Assembly: GCA_963818205.1 (NCBI GenBank)
Contig: CAWFRG010000017.1
Span: forward strand, 1-64,000
Direction: 5' to 3'
Length of the DNA: 64,000 nt
DNA from: CAVVYV01 sp963818205
GTDB lineage: Bacteria > Actinomycetota > Thermoleophilia > Solirubrobacterales > 70-9
The position numbers were made by a program, and so were the translations under genes. Under the pieces are notes generated by a model, which had not been told where the DNA came from, searched no databases, and saw only the letters and a list, made by a program, of their open reading frames with translations. Shown here piece by piece: positions 63,581-64,000 of this stretch; position 1 is the first letter of the stretch; each line of letters starts with the position of its first letter.

Positions 63581-64000
63581 ATGGCTGAGGAAAACGGCAC
63601 CACGGTCGGAGTCGCCGACGACGATCGCCCGATCGAGGTCGAGGCCCCGGAGGGCCTCGACGCCGAGGCGGCAGAGCGCCGCACGGCGGCGCTCGCCCAG
63701 GTCCGCAAGTTCGGCGACCCGGTGCTGCGCTCGGCGGCCTCGCCGGTCACCGAGTTCGATCAGGCGCTGGCCGAGGAGGCCGAGCGGATGGTCGCGCTGA
63801 TGCGCGACGGGATGGGGGTGGGGCTGGCCGCCACCCAGCTCGGCATCCTCCGCCGCCTCCTCGTCTTTCAGGCGGGCGCCGACGCGGTGCCCACCGTGCT
63901 CGTCAACCCCGAGATCGAGTGGTCGTCGGCGGAGGATTTGGCCGGCGCCGAGGAGGGCTGCCTCAGCCTCCCAGGGGTGGTGGTCGAGGTCGAACGCCCA
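63581..64000 (+). CDS. def: Peptide deformylase, N-terminal part (cut by window end)
   Basis: Deformylase removes the formyl group from nascent proteins. The 140 codons present include VRKFGDPVLRS, motif 1 GVGLAATQLG and motif 2 EGCLSLPG with its metal-binding cysteine. Motif 3 (HEXDH) lies beyond the window. A roughly 40-residue acidic extension precedes the usual start. The ATG is 7 nt after TACACT. It follows priA by 29 bp, a common order (priA-def-fmt). Confidence 0.95.
   Translation, partial: MAEENGTTVGVADDDRPIEVEAPEGLDAEAAERRTAALAQVRKFGDPVLRSAASPVTEFDQALAEEAERMVALMRDGMGVGLAATQLGILRRLLVFQAGADAVPTVLVNPEIEWSSAEDLAGAEEGCLSLPGVVVEVERP

Overview
The window is about 64 kb of very GC-rich chromosome. 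It has many GTG starts, tightly overlapping operons, a complete mraZ-to-ftsZ division and cell-wall cluster without ftsA, an actinobacterial-type NHEJ set (Ku plus split LigD) and a split glycine dehydrogenase (gcvPA/gcvPB). These point to Actinomycetota, probably a Thermoleophilia-like lineage. That placement is inferred from gene content and style, not from a marker-gene search. MurE carries the DNPR motif expected for meso-diaminopimelate peptidoglycan. No rRNA, tRNA, CRISPR array, insertion sequence or prophage was seen.

Layout. 1-2.6 kb: small housekeeping genes (Tag glycosylase, group II truncated globin, DUF192, GNAT). 2.7-8.8 kb: a two-component pair overlapping a CpaB-like gene, then TadA, TadB and TadC (Flp/Tad pilus motor), with a convergent macro-domain gene and a membrane protein between. 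8.8-9.27 kb: a structured non-coding stretch ending in the mraZ promoter with three MraZ boxes. 9.27-26.7 kb: mraZ, rsmH, ftsL, ftsI, murE, murF, mraY, [two small unrelated genes], murD, ftsW, murG, murC, murB, ftsQ, ftsZ. 26.8-29.9 kb: an ECF sigma factor with a SnoaL-like domain, a cupin and an MFS exporter; the sigma gene and the exporter share an upstream motif. 29.9-35.4 kb: glycine cleavage system with azlCD inserted on the other strand. 35.5-39.2 kb: glutathione peroxidase, LigD polymerase, Ku, LigD ligase (minus strand). 39.2-42.3 kb: FetAB-like ABC pair and a second MFS exporter. 42.3-47.3 kb: trpS, scpA, scpB, two cell-wall hydrolases, rRNA pseudouridine synthase, chorismate mutase. 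47.3-57.3 kb: GNATs, hisC, DMT transporter, DAHP synthase, tyrA, aroA, small enzymes, cmk, der. 57.3-64 kb: DUF3352 protein, metK, PH-domain protein, priA and the start of def.

Three regulatory observations stand out. (i) DAHP synthase is preceded by a leaderless 29-residue leader peptide with the run YFYFWRF and mutually exclusive hairpins downstream, the design of an aromatic amino acid attenuator. (ii) The mraZ and ftsZ promoters both have MraZ-type 10-bp repeats inside a -35/17 bp/-10 promoter, suggesting MraZ controls both ends of the cluster. (iii) Most first genes of transcription units have a TANNNT-like -10 element 6-10 nt before the start codon, so leaderless transcription appears to be the rule.

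About two dozen genes, including indispensable ones (ftsI, murE, murF, ftsW, murC, cmk, metK, priA), are broken by single-base indels, mostly one extra G or C. The best explanation is residual indel error in the sequence. Coordinates for those genes span the whole restored gene, and each note says where the frame changes.
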